This document shows positions 10,565 through 22,297 of a stretch of DNA of 64,000 nucleotides, piece by piece. Made by a program: the position numbers and the translations under genes. The first letter of the stretch is position 1, and each line of letters starts with the position of its first letter. The notes beneath the pieces were generated by a model. It saw only the letters and a program-made list of their open reading frames with translations. It had not been told where the DNA came from and searched no databases. The stretch comes from Plasmopara viticola (Eukaryota > Oomycota > Peronosporomycetes > Peronosporales > Peronosporaceae): positions 620,001 through 684,000 of the forward strand of contig MBPM02000019.1 of the NCBI GenBank assembly GCA_001695595.3. The letters run 5' to 3'.

Positions 10565-12429
10565 AACAAAAAATAAACTTAGAAAAGTGACAATATGTAA
10601 CAACGAAATAGCAAGTATTGTATAGTCGATGCTCGTTTCTTCAATAGTAAGTCACATGGCTCTACAGTTTAGCTAGAATAAAGGACGTCGACTCCCAGAG
10701 CACTCAAATACCGATAAAAGCCCATTAACATATCGATGTCGAACGCCTTTTAAATCTATTACCTTTTTTATAGGCTCTTTATCTATAATCTTTAAGTGTA
10801 CCGCATTGCCAGTTTTTTTTTGCCAGAGCTACCTGAGGAAGTAAAAAAACATGAGTATGCACCAACGTACACTTTTTATTATCAATCATCGCACCTCGCG
10901 TGTTGCTCGACTTCGTTCACGTTTAAGCATACAGATGTGCGTTACTTAGCTTCTTACCTTTTGTGTATGCGAATACGTGTTGAAGTAGACTTTCGTCAAT
11001 AGCAGCAACAAGATCCTCAAATACCAGCTCTACGTCCGTGAAAGCTGTCTTCGGTGCGCTATGCAGGCGGATCGTGTATAGTCTCCAGACATTTTCTAGA
11101 GGCGTCTTTAATTTAGAAGAGAAAATCCGGATGATTGCAGCTGGTTATGGCACCTTGCGCTAAGGTCTGTCGACCCCGCGGGCACAATCTCTAGACAGCC
11201 TTTAAATCGATTGATTATAAATGAAGGTTGCGAAAGATTTTCTTCAGGTCGTTCTGCAATGAGTTACCTTGCAAAGTCCCCATTCCAGATCTATTGAGCG
11301 CAAAATTTTGACTGATTTGAGGCCGTACGACGTATCAGTACTTATAGGTATAGTTAAGCACTTAAGTATGGCTCGAACGCTAATGTGAGCATTAAAAAAG
11401 ATAGACGGGAGGCTCTCCAACGTATCAGCACTAAGAAAGGGCAATATACGCTTAGGTTTTGTATTGCTTTCTAAGAAATAGATGGCGCTTGCTCTGTTTA
11501 ACTGGCTGCTATTTGAAGACTCGTCGTCGGCTGCTAGCATTCTATCGTCCTGTGATTCATGGTCCACCATTATATTCTTTAATGACTGCCTCGCAGCGAT
11601 TGCTCATAACCTCGAGATGAGCTCTGCCCTATTTTTGAGAAGCGCATGTCTTGTTAAACACACTGAACACAATGGCCGAACGCGTCTGGCAATCTTAATG
11701 AAGTGCACCCTCGAGCTCGTATAAGCTCTTGGAGTGACGATTCGCTTTGCTTTTCAAGATACTGGGGTTGACCCTAGAGACTGTGTTGCGCTATAATGCA
11801 CTTAACGTGGTAGAGGCCCTATCCCAGAGCGCGCATACGCATCGCTTTACGAGCAAGTCACTCGACACGCGCCTCTCAAACAGAGATTGTGACAATCCTG
11901 GTCCAAGATCAATTTATAGCCTCAATGATGGGTCGTCCCCCCGTGCGTTACCGTGCGTATGACCCCGCGACAACGCTTACGCGCTCACCTGACCTAAGGC
12001 ACTAACAGCATGTCTGTGATCCAAAGTTATAAGACAGGCTTAGTTGTATCTCGATTGCGTTTGTGCACGTCTGAAATGACAGAAAGGGCGGATTTTACAG
12101 CCGTACAGCATATCAGTGCTTCAAAGCATATATGTACACTAAGCTGTGGCTCCATTTTGTCTGTGCATGTCTAAAATAAAGAACGGACGGTCTTTGGCCA
12201 TACCGCATCGCACACGGCTTGACTTAGCTCTGTGGGTGTCTTCGCATCTTTTTAGAAATATCAGGCGTGTACACTTGGCAAGAACTATGAATTGTCCATT
12301 GGAGCGCGAGATAGCACTAACTGCTTTTGTTGTAGATAATACTTACTTTTTGATAGTTGACTTTCAACACTGAATAGTTCTTTTAAATATCTTGGATTCT
12401 GTATCGCGAGTGTCTTGACCACCAAATTT
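10565..12429. other. intergenic, nothing recognised
   Basis: The first 60 bp after the stop resemble the 3' flank of the inverted paralogue (GTGACAA.ATGTAACAACGAA), probably shared 3' UTR. Beyond that, only short open frames without recognisable motifs. Confidence 0.4.
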
Positions 12430-12900
12430 TTAAAGCACTAAGTCGCTTTGACAATAAGTCTTTGACTTTCTTGTGCATTTTGTGAGTGCTGATTACAGAA
12501 TGTTGCTCTGCTTTATCTCCTTCATCAAGCCTTACGACAAAACGTGGGGGCACAAACAAAATGCGAGCGTTGGCTCCCCGTTCACCTAAGCGGCGTGTAG
12601 TCTGCTGTGGTCATAGCGGCATTATTTATCGCCTTGACGTATTCGCGCACGCAGCTCAAGCGATTGTTGTACCACAATTCACTAGCACTGCTGGACCATC
12701 GGTCCGAGGAGGATCCGCTGGGAATGTGTCCAATTGCCTTACATACACTCTTGCAAAAATGCCCGCAAAGCAAGCAATCTTGGCTCTATACAATTGGCTC
12801 TGGAAGTCCATGCTGTCCAAAAAAGCGACCAAGGAACAGCGCTACTGTCTTGGCACCTTTGCTTTTATTAGGCACAGCCGCTTAATGAGATACTCAGCTT
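12430..12900 (-). mobile_element. decayed Ty3/Gypsy integrase fragment
   Basis: Minus-strand reading gives DPPRTDGPAVLVNCG near 12690, matching the DHPQTDGQTERVNR integrase core block that includes the catalytic-site neighbourhood. It is followed by REYVKAINNAAMTTADYTPLR near 12620, matching VEFALNNAVHASTGYTPFY, with spacing as in Gypsy integrases. Stops interrupt the frame. No LTR was found; limits are approximate. Confidence 0.6.
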
Positions 12901-13734
12901 AAACTCTGGCGAAAAATACAACACTTGAGTTGCCTGTGGGTCCTTCGGCAAGCCGAGCACAAAATCTATACTAATGAACTGCCACCAGTGCAATAATACC
13001 GGCAAGCTTGCCGATGATGTAGCCGCATTAAGCGAGGGCTAAGCTTACTGCCATACTTTAACAGCGCACATGTAAACTGACTTACAACTACAATATGATC
13101 CACCAGTAATAGAGGTTTGCCAAGTCATACGTCTACTTTCAAACGAGATGAATTCCAAGCTCTGTATGGCTAGCCTACGCTATTCCAAATCTTCATCATG
13201 ATGTACCTGTACATGTGGTTGATTTCATTGTCTAGTCCTGTTGCAAAACAGTGCGGCGCTCGACATGAACCGTTGTAGTCTCACGCTCAGCCGCGACAAT
13301 GAATTAATGCGCAAGCTATTAAGCTTTTTGCTTCCTAGGGCTATTTGCAGAGTCAACTCGCTACGTTTAAGATCCGACACAGACGAGGTTGTTGTTGTGA
13401 CAGTGGCTTGTTCAGAGTTGGACGCAAATACGCAACAGCCAAAGCAGTCTACTTTCGCGTCTTGTACTTGGCTCAGAGTTATGTATTATGAAGAAAGGAT
13501 AGTCGTTATACTTTTTGCTAGCGGTGAGGCGACTGTACCGCAAAGCATGATCTGTACTGGTATCGAATGGCTAAGAGCTAGTAGTTGAAGCCTTGACTTG
13601 AGAAGAGCATACTTTATTGCAAGCAGCTCTGTGTCATGAACAAGATGATCTATATCGGTAAGCTTGAATTGCCAAGATTTAGGCGCGACTACCCAAAATA
13701 TCCCCCTGACATCTGCTTGCCGTAGTGCAGTTCT
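12901..13734. other. intergenic, nothing recognised
   Basis: A 115-codon open frame at 13241-13588 has no recognised domain, signal peptide or membrane segment. It lies among decayed retroelement DNA and is not called as a gene. Confidence 0.35.
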
Positions 13735-13794
13735 GATGCAAAACTTGTCGCGTCACAAGCGAGATCAAGCTTGTGACGCGACAAGTTTTGCATC
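13735..13794. repeat. perfect inverted repeat, 26-bp arms with 8-nt loop
   Basis: Arms 13735-13760 and 13769-13794 are exact reverse complements around the loop GAGATCAA. The GC-rich middle (TTGTCGCGTCACAAGC) would give a very stable hairpin. No coding gene is associated. It resembles the hairpin at 3660 in form but not in sequence. Confidence 0.95.
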
Positions 13795-16079
13795 CGATGA
13801 GGCCAGTTATGGTGCCTGCGTAGCCTTCTCTTTGAACCTGAGCGCTTTTGATGCGAAAGCTCTCAATTCCATCTGTGTTTCTTAAAAGAAGACGAAAAGT
13901 TTGCACTATAAAAGTGCAAGTCATTAAACAGGACAAACCACTTCTTTTAAACCTCTAAGCTTAAAGAAATTGCTAATCCACAGTGATCTTGACCTTAGCG
14001 ATATCTGCTTAAAGGCCTAACTTTTCAATAAAGAACCCAAAAAGACTTTTTCTGCATCGAGATTCCACTATTCCTTCTTGGGTCAAGAACTGAAGCACTA
14101 CTCACAAGTGAGCAATGTGGGCAACTACGTCCATTGTGCTGTGCTCTGCACGTTCTCTGAGAATAACGCCATATGAAAAGCGTTCAATGGGGCCTGCATT
14201 GAGTCAGCAGAAAATTAAACGCCGCGGACGCATTTCTGAACTCTTAGGGCATAATCTACCACTCTCACAGCATCACCTGACTGTGGCGAATGGTTTGCTA
14301 CACCTTTGCATACAGAATTGGTGTAAGCCGAGTATACGGCTCATCGCAACTGGCACTTCGTTCTATTGTTACACATTCGTTCTAGAAATTGGCGTCTGTG
14401 TATATTGGTCGCCTCTTTTAGCTTAATGTAAGCGTGTGCGATGCGCCGCTTGCCATTTGGATTTGGGACATAAAATGTCGGCGTGAAGTGGAAGACTTGA
14501 TTTTCCTAACCATTCCCCCCATTCCCTGCAAAAAGAATCCGTCGATGACATCCCACTTCTTCTTTGGTAGTGGCCACTGCCAAGCCAAAAAGTATCTGGC
14601 TCCTGGAACCTAGTCAACTTTATGACGAACATGGTATCAGGAAGCAAGTTTACCAAGAGAGGATCCGATACGATAGATCCTATACGAGCAAAGATACAAT
14701 CGCGCACTAAGTACGTTTCAATTAATATTAAGCCGCTTTAATCAAAAGTGACGAGAATTCGATCTTTTTTTTGGGTTAGGTGGTCAAGCCTATATTTTTG
14801 CTGTCGGCTCGGAAAACCTCTTTACTTTCTGCATGGAGTTCGAGCAGAGCACCCAAGTTCCAAGCTGATTCCGCCTCTAGTTATTACGGCATCTCTCTTC
14901 TTAAAGTTATGTAGCTGAACGCTATCGTCATTTGCCAGTATGTCTACGTTTAACAATCTACGTCCAAGACGAGATCCCCTGAACTGCTCGGTGGACAACA
15001 CGCGTCTTTGTTCTACTTGGTAAGATCGACGGTCGGTCTTGGAGAAGCTTTTGTGCCTCATTTGTGACGATACAATTCTGCATTGATCCACCGTCGTCTA
15101 CATTGACACCCTGCTCAAATTTTCGCTTATCAGAGCTCCGCTCAGCGGGACAGATTTGCTCTATATGTATCATAAAGATAGTCTGCGTCTTAGTCACATT
15201 TATCTTTGGTCAATTATGTCGCGCTGGGCACTTAGTGAAAGCTGTCCACGACAAGGGTTGGTTAGTGAGTTATATGCCACTCCACATTTCTCGTCAGGGC
15301 CGCGCTCTTGAAGCCTTAGCTTACAGCCAGTCAGGCCGTGCATGGAGTCCAGTGAGTGCTGAGTATTACGAACACCGTTCAGCGGTTTGCGTACCACTTT
15401 ACGCTCCGGATCCTTGTCCTTGAGGTCATCAGTGACCATCCCTGACATCCGTGCTCGGGACAACGTCAGCACTCAGTTGACGCGTAACGGCCTTCTAGAA
15501 AAGACCAAAGGTTCTTCGAGCCTCAGGATGGAATGAAAGGTCAAGCGGTCGTGCCTTTTAAAAATTTCGTGCTCTATAACACAGACTGTACTTGCTAACC
15601 TGGCTTGATGGTGGTAAAAGCAATGATGAAGGGCTTAAGTAAGCATGGTATGACCCCGCAGAGTCAAGAGCGTTGGTAGTTACGCTTACCGTTTTATTGT
15701 CTGAAATAGTCAGTCACATGCTAAGAATCTACTAGCATACTTCGTGATATAGTTAGCGACAGAAACAAGGGTCAATAAACATAAAATTTGCGTGAGTTTG
15801 GGCTTCTAGCTTCTTGACTTTGTTCGCGCCGGGCGCTGTTTGGCCTCTAACTTGGATGCGGAATATCTATGGCGTATCTCAGCGCTACGGCTCCCTGAGA
15901 CTTGGCGCGCTTAAAAAGGGGATAGTTCAACCGCAAATGGCGAGTTTACCACGGAAAAAAATTGACGGATGCCCATATGCAGTTCCGCATCTTAAAAGTC
16001 AATCTCCTTCTCATCAGCGTAGCTAAGATCACAAATACTTAATCAAGCCTTCGCTTTAAACTTGACAGATGAACGCAAT
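13795..16079. other. intergenic, nothing recognised
   Basis: Open frames up to 119 codons, several overlapping on opposite strands, without recognisable domains. Probably decayed transposon DNA, but I could not prove a family. Confidence 0.35.
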
Positions 16080-16550
16080 AGTTAGCATAAAGCAGAAGCA
16101 AGACATCTGAGGATCGGATCCGATATGATCAGCACGGTCGAATTTACGGTTCAGAAGCAATGGCCGCGTAATTTTTTGTTGGCTCCGGCATGAAGACATA
16201 GACGTCTGGGGTCAAAGTATCGACATCTGATGACATCTTTTGCAAAGTGCAAGGTCAAAAGCCTCTTCAAAGCAAAGAGGTAATCACTCAGACACCACCT
16301 GCCGTGTAGGGCTTTGCACATGCCCAAGACAGCACGTGAACCTGTGAGACCATGTCTACTGGCTCCAAAACTATGCACGAAGCAAGCGTTTGATACGCAC
16401 CAACACCATTTCTTGCGTGAGCGCAAATGTGCCCGCGCTTGAACACTGCTCACTTTGAAGAGGCTCGAGGAAGCCTCATGTACGCTGCACACAATGAAGC
16501 GCAGAATAGGTCTGTGCGTCAGCGTCAAGCTCGATTTCTTACTTTTAATC
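16080..16550 (-). mobile_element. possible decayed retroelement fragment
   Basis: Positions 16087-16140 share GAAGCAAGACATCTGA and a diverged GGATCCGATATGATCA.CACGGTC stretch with the tandem repeat at 2.2-2.35 kb. The adjacent minus-strand frame (16151-16528) contains strings such as VDMVSQVHV that faintly resemble oomycete Gypsy gag. The shared repeat is visible directly; the gag resemblance is weak. Confidence 0.35.
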
Positions 16551-17239
16551 CTTAGGAGCGAACGGGACTAGGTGATGTCACACCGACATCGCCTTAGTAA
16601 ATTACGAGACATTGAGGATGGCAGTTTTTCGGTGCCAGCGATTAAGTGGTAGTATGTTAAATTGTTTTTTCTGAGCTCGTTTTCCATAAAATGTTGGGAT
16701 GCATGGTGCTATTGTTCACCAAATTAAAGTGTATGAATATCCATAAAGTAGTCTCTCTGAACACCGCTATGAAATAGGGTGAAGCTTTTTCTTTTTTTCA
16801 AGAGAGGTGTGAAATCTCAATGCCTTTCTGCTGCTTCAAAGTGTGGCCGTTGTCCATTGGAAAACCGATAATAGGGAATATTGCCTGACTACCGTCCGGA
16901 ACAATTCAAAAGTGTCTGTCGCGAAATCTTTTATAGAAGGTGAGAAAATAATACAATATTAGGCAACTGAGATTGAGATCTTAGTCGTCAAAATGATTTC
17001 TGCGAATTACGAAAAATGTTATGTTGACCCATAAAATTGGCGATAAGTAGAATTTTGATTAACCACTAACAAGCCAATTAGAATAGAGGTATCCCACTTC
17101 TGTTATAAAGTAATACTGCAAATATGTAGATATGTTCACATTTTTAATAAGGAAAGTTCATTGCACTGGTAACGATCGATGTGTCACGTTTACCTTAGGT
17201 CGTCACACTAAGTGTTATATTTCTTAAGATGCTGACCCT
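16551..17239. other. intergenic, nothing recognised
   Basis: AT-rich sequence with no recognised coding or RNA feature. Confidence 0.35.
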
Positions 17240-17660
17240 CATGTAATGCCTTTCCAAGAACGTAAAGGTCCGATAATCGAGTGCCTTTTCTTGTTCGACA
17301 TTGTTGTAGCCTACCGTTCTGCCTGGTACTTTTCATTATCGATATTACATCACCTATTGTAAGCACATTTAACTTTTCTCTTCCTTATTTGTCTAAGATT
17401 TCATTACATGAAATATATACAAATACAGCTGTATATATTGCCCGACTGTTAGCACTCAGCATTAGGTTTTGCAAGAAAACCAAGCCCATATTTGAGACAT
17501 GGAGATAAAATCTTTTTAAGCTTATTAATTCAAAAAGCGCCTACACACTTGAAGTTTTGTCTCCCCTTTAAAAAATGGTGTTAAGCTTGCCGATGTGTGC
17601 ATTGCCGAGTGCGCTATTGATCGCTGACAGTTTATTATGGTATACCTCAGCACACGGGCT
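17240..17660. repeat. diverged dispersed repeat, partner at 3.1-3.5 kb
   Basis: Shares ordered blocks with 3100-3500, including GGTCCGATAA at about 17268, TTTGTCTAAGATT at about 17390, TAAGCTTGCCGATGTG at about 17582 and TGACAGTTTAT at about 17625. Function unknown; probably an old transposon-derived duplication. Confidence 0.5.
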
Positions 17661-20084
17661 GCGAAATATGTAATTTAACGCAAAGCTGACCGTTATGGTA
17701 CTATCATCTATTTGGAAATTATCTTAAAGCAGGCGAGCTTGTAACAGCGTTTGCTAAATTGCAGCAGCAAACGGTGTGGCTTTATTTCAAACAAGTGCGT
17801 CTGGAATACAATGGCATCAAACTCCTGAATTTATGAACAGCATTGCTACTCACCCTCAGGAATACGGGCCGAATTTGGTGACATACATATAATCTCACAT
17901 CAAAGGTACACAAGCGCATCAAAGTTCATGCTGCTGCCAGCACTTGAAATGCCAAAATTAAAGTCTAACCGCATTAACTATAGCTGACCACTGGCTTTTT
18001 AAAAAAGTGAGCTAACAAAGTAACTCGTGACTTCTCGACAAATCTTACAGAATTTTTACATATCGCTAGTAAATGTCAGTATACCAATTCGCTTTTAATA
18101 TTTATTAAACACTTTTCGACCCAGACATGACTTGCTTTATACCAGAGTAATGCCTTTTGGTAGGTTTCGATGAATGACGTTTAAGAGTGCAACCAGCAAA
18201 GCGAACGCAATACTTTAGCACGGGCAATTATCATGATACAACAGAGCGCCGATGTTTACTGCGTATGAATATTTGTCACCAAAAAAGTTTTTTTTTTTCA
18301 TTACCGCGTCTTTGTTCAGCTCCCAGCTTAATACCATACCTATTTTGTATGCAAGGCACAAATAGCAGCTTGCTGGATGCAATACGATCCTTTCGGGATT
18401 CAACGTATCTTAAAAATAACGACTTGTCACCGTCTTTATCGTTGTTCCGGCTCCCACACCTCTCATCCTAGCATCATTTGATGGGTCATTACTCACCGTA
18501 ACAGTGCCATCCTTGTAGATTACTATTATGGAAATTTCGAAGCCATAGGCTCGTCGTAGGTCGATAAGAACCGTAAGAACATATTTTTAACAATAGAAAC
18601 CGCAAGAAATGCATGGGACACATTATGCCAGCTTGCTTCAACCAGTGAAAAAAACGGTGTACTCAGTATTCTCTTCTCGACAATAAGACAATAAGTTTAC
18701 CAAGAGCTCACGTCTCTAGTGCAGCGACCCCATACGAACAGAAAGTCTCAATATCTGTCTAATATGACTACTAAGTAGATTTTTTCGGAGCGAGTAGTTG
18801 TAGCTTCAAACATTGCCATGGTGGCAACATGTCAAAACAATCAATCTTAACCCGCTGTGCGACGACCTGTGCAACAAATCGCTTCCTGCAGCGCATGATA
18901 TCTCTCTCATAGCCAGGTTTTGCTTAACACCCTATTGCCTTTCGATTTGTCAGGCAGTTTTGTACATTTACAAACTTTTCACATTCGAGTAGTAATCACA
19001 ACTCAGTTTTGACCGCAGCCTCTTTCGAGGGATTTATTTACAATCTTTAAGGCCTGTGGCTTAGACGCTTTACGTAATGCATCGCGAGCACTCACGTTAA
19101 GCACTGCGGGAAACCTACCCACGCCACTTCCTTAATCATCTGACTTGCTATTCGCATCACATTTCAGTCGATGTATTAAAGTCCTAGCAAGTTGATAATT
19201 TTGCTAGCGATAGCACCTTTCGTTCCCTTCGGCCCACTACGCTTTTCTATTCGATCGATTGTTTGTCGTGTAGGCTCGGGACCGGCTGTAGCTTAACCCG
19301 ATAAGGTTTGATTTATTAATGTAGTTTAATATTGTCACGCTTTCAGTCGTGGCAAAGTCATCTAGTACGTTTTCCGTAATTTGATGGATGAATGAAATGA
19401 ATTGTACGTCTCCTTTCTCAAGACAATCAATAGACCCCGATATAACTCTTGTTCTATAGGATGGTCGAAATCTGTAGACCAACGTCGCTTACATAACCTG
19501 GCAGTATAAAAGCCTAAATGATCCGACTAGCACGTACTTGAGTGCGCCGTGAACATGTTTCCCATCAGTGAAACTACATACCCTCTAGCATAAAATTCTT
19601 ATGTTGTTTCGATGTGGCATAAGTCTTGATATCATTTGTTTCAACCTGACCGTCTTTTCTCTTTGTGTCATGTGCATATAATATTAGCGTTTTTAAGTTC
19701 TGCTTGAGGAAGCAGAGAGCTCAGTGAGCGGCCTTGAGACACGCTTAGCAGTGTGTTTACATCTACAGACTTAGCCGAATGATCAGAGTTATGTATCATG
19801 AGGTACAGTGCTGGTCAATATCTCACGCATCTCTTCGTGTCATGAAGTGAGAAGATACATTTTTGGATAGCGCTCGAATGTTTTAATCAATCATAAATAA
19901 TTTTAGGTGGGAAACTGGCGCACACCAACACATCGCTCACAACCATGTCAAATCTTGCTTTAAAATTTTAATTTGACAAGTCTGCAAATTCGCATGCCTT
20001 TTGCTTTCTTCACTATGATAGATGCTATAAAAATAATATCTAGAACGACTATCAAGATCTTCGCACCGCAGGGTAGATCTAAAG
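17661..20084. other. intergenic, nothing recognised
   Basis: Long AT-rich stretch with only short open frames. No domains, RNA genes or clear repeats were recognised. Confidence 0.35.
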
Positions 20085-20107
20085 TATATATATATATATA
20101 TATATAT
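20085..20107. repeat. (TA)n microsatellite
   Basis: About eleven uninterrupted TA units, followed by TTATTTA. Confidence 0.95.
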
Positions 20108-20276
20108 TATTTAGTGTCCTTGACCGAACAATATTCGAGCACAACCACATGTGCGAGCAAACGCCTATGGTTTCTTTGACATTGAGTAAAGCATGCGCTA
20201 TGTGTAGCAAATAAAAAAGATTTTGGTGTCGCAACAGCATGCTTCGTAGCGCTGTCGATAGCACAATATTCTGCGC

Positions 20277-20628
20277 TCTCTACAATATCATCTAATCGAC
20301 TCTGTGGCTCGAGTGGTTAGCCGCTCGACTCAGGACCGGGAGTTCCCTAGTTCGATACCCATAGGATCCGAATCAAGGCAGCCAAAGATAGGTCATCAAA
20401 GTGGGCAAGCAATCATATCCGAGAATGTGACTGCTCAACCAACTCGCGCCCACTTGGGCAATGAAAGAGTTGGGTGAGCTGAACGCCCCACTGACCGAAA
20501 AAGCCTCATAGTGTAATGAGGGGTACGGACCCGGTTCCAATACGGGTCGGGTAGTTACCAGCATCCCGCGATAGAGACAGCTAAGTCCTGGAGCGTGGGT
20601 CAACAGTCTAAATCTCTACAATATCGTC
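20277..20628 (+). mobile_element. tRNA-derived SINE with target-site duplications
   Basis: A body of about 320 bp (20293-20612) is flanked by 16-bp direct repeats, TCTCTACAATATCATC (20277-20292) and TCTCTACAATATCGTC (20613-20628), which match at 15 of 16 positions. The left end has a tRNA-type RNA polymerase III promoter: A box TGGCTCGAGTGG (20305-20316) and a B-box-like AGTTCGATACC (20349-20359). The remainder is non-coding and tRNA-unrelated, as in SINEs. SINEs of this design are known from Phytophthora infestans; whether this is the same family needs a search. The near-perfect duplications suggest a fairly recent insertion compared with the decayed elements around it. Confidence 0.8.
20305..20359 (+). 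promoter_or_regulatory. internal Pol III promoter (A and B boxes) of the SINE
   Basis: The A box matches TRGYNNARNNGG fully. The B box AGTTCGATACC differs from the GGTTCGAANCC consensus at two or three positions. The spacing of about 32 nt between boxes is normal for a tRNA-type promoter. Confidence 0.7.
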
Positions 20629-21773
20629 GATACTAGTATAGCTTTAGCCCAACACGTTTCAGCATCGCTGTCATTTCAAAAGCAATTGCCTTTGTGAAAG
20701 GTCTAACTTTCTCGTTTTCGTACTAGCTGGATGACTTTATCTGAGCCAAGTGACCGATGATTGGATTTGCAATGAATTGAAGTTATTCAGCGATTTGCTT
20801 AGCAAGCCCCACTTACGATAGATGTCGTCCTGGCCTTGCACCTTGCGTGTGGGATTATGCTTGACTTCCCACTTCCTGCACCAAACAAATTCTCCGTCAA
20901 GTGGGCATTTCTTATTCTGTCGTGATATCTACGATGACATGGGCTGCTTCAAAACCCAAGGGATATTCAATGACATGTGCTGCTCACGAAATTGTGCTAA
21001 AATTATAAGCTATTATTTTTGCAGAGTAGCAATACAGCCACATTTTTTTGCTGTGTGTTTTTTGATCTTGTCGAATTCACTTGTAGCTTTTCACACAAAA
21101 TTCTCACTTGATTTAGCTTGGTGCTCTATCGCATGGTCGGATTTTTAGTTTTAAAGCTATAAGAGCAAAGTTTGTTTCAATAAGCATTCAAGAGTAGCAA
21201 TATTGCTTGCCGTTAGTTTGTGTCCAAGCTCCATCGTCAACTTGTTTACATGTTTGCAATTTCTGCACGGTCTGGGAATTAAGTTTATAAAGGAGTTAAG
21301 GAAACAGACACACTGCGCGAGCAGCAGCATTTAGTGATTTAATGTTGAGTGTATGGGCCAAAACTATCAGCGCAAAGTGAATAGTAACTTTATTTAACGT
21401 ATCAACGTCAAGAACAGACCCCTTTAGTTTTTACAGCTCTGATATATTATAGGGATAGGCAAAAGACCAAAAAAATGTGTTTTGTGAGAAATTGCTATTA
21501 AAGTGAAATGCTTTCAATATTCTACGACGTGAACCATATGCAACAGTATAGACGTTAGATGATCAAAGAATATATTTTGTGAGAATTCGCCGGTCTGGTA
21601 GAGGTAAAAGCTCATAATCTCGAGAATTTAAGAATAACAAAATTTCGTGGTCTCATGTGAACTGCTAATGCAAGGATAATCAAACAAAGTGGGACAGCTA
21701 GCAGCACAAGCCTATGCTGGCTATTTGATTGCATGCCTCTAAAAGCAATAAGCTGTCTAGAGCAGGTTACCAA
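20629..21773. other. intergenic, 3' flank of the effector candidate
   Basis: No gene was recognised. Only short open frames are present, including one of 108 codons at 20822-21148 with no recognisable domain. Confidence 0.4.
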
Positions 21774-22151
21774 TTAATCCGTAAAAGAAGCCATTATGAG
21801 TCCACCACTGACCGCCAGGACTGCCATGATCGCTATTGCAATCAGTTGATTTTTCAAAACGGACATCCCACTCTTGAGCTTTCCGTCCTTAGTCAACATC
21901 GCTTTGATCTTGGTCTTGGCTTTTTCGACAAACGGGATTTTTTGCTGGAATTTTTGCATGAAATTGGCCGCTCGCTCCTCACCTGCCCGACTGGTCTTCT
22001 TGCTGCCCTTTAAAAATTGCGTTCTAATGCCATTGTTTGCGGTCTCGTATTCAGATTCCTTGACGTTTGTGATACTATCAGCTCCGGCAAGACTGCAGCG
22101 GTACGCTCCTAGGGTGGGGAGCACCACAAGCACGAGCCAGTGAAGGCGCAT
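21774..22151 (-). CDS. RXLR-like secreted effector candidate with C-terminal membrane helix
   Basis: The gene encodes a 125-residue protein from the ATG at 22151. Residues 1-24 form a hydrophobic signal peptide. They are followed by QFLK at 45-48 where the RXLR motif is expected, and GEER at 57-60, so the leader is RXLR-EER type with a variant first motif. Lys/Arg-rich sequence surrounds the motifs. A helix of about 22 hydrophobic residues (roughly 99-121) ends the protein four residues before the stop, suggesting a tail-anchored mature protein. No WY-domain core is apparent. RXLR-leader proteins enter plant cells to suppress host responses, and some downy mildew and Phytophthora effectors with a C-terminal membrane helix act at the host ER; that role here is inference. 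The start lies only 146 bp below the helicase stop on the same strand. Confidence 0.75.
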   Translation of the reverse strand: MRLHWLVLVVLPTLGAYRCSLAGADSITNVKESEYETANNGIRTQFLKGSKKTSRAGEERAANFMQKFQQKIPFVEKAKTKIKAMLTKDGKLKSGMSVLKNQLIAIAIMAVLAVSGGLIMASFTD

Positions 22152-22297
22152 CAAATCCAGGGATGTCCAAGTGCAATTCCGCCGACCCTGGTCTTAAAAA
22201 CTAACTGGACTTATTGTATTTAAACTAGTAGTATTGTGGCTGTACGATACTATTTCTGAAAAGTACAATATTTAGAGTTTAGAATATTGCAACCTGG
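22152..22297 (-). promoter_or_regulatory. 146-bp spacer: helicase 3' flank and effector upstream region
   Basis: This AT-rich spacer must contain both the helicase 3' UTR and the effector core promoter if the effector is transcribed separately. No defined oomycete initiator element could be assigned with confidence. Confidence 0.4.

Noticed and set aside
13241..13588. 115-codon plus-strand ORF as a gene
   Set aside because: Such lengths occur by chance in this window, and no motif, splice context or membrane or secretion signal supports it.
20300..20375. Functional tRNA gene
   Set aside because: A and B boxes are present, but no clean acceptor or anticodon stem could be formed and the sequence continues into a non-tRNA body bounded by target duplications, so it is a SINE head.
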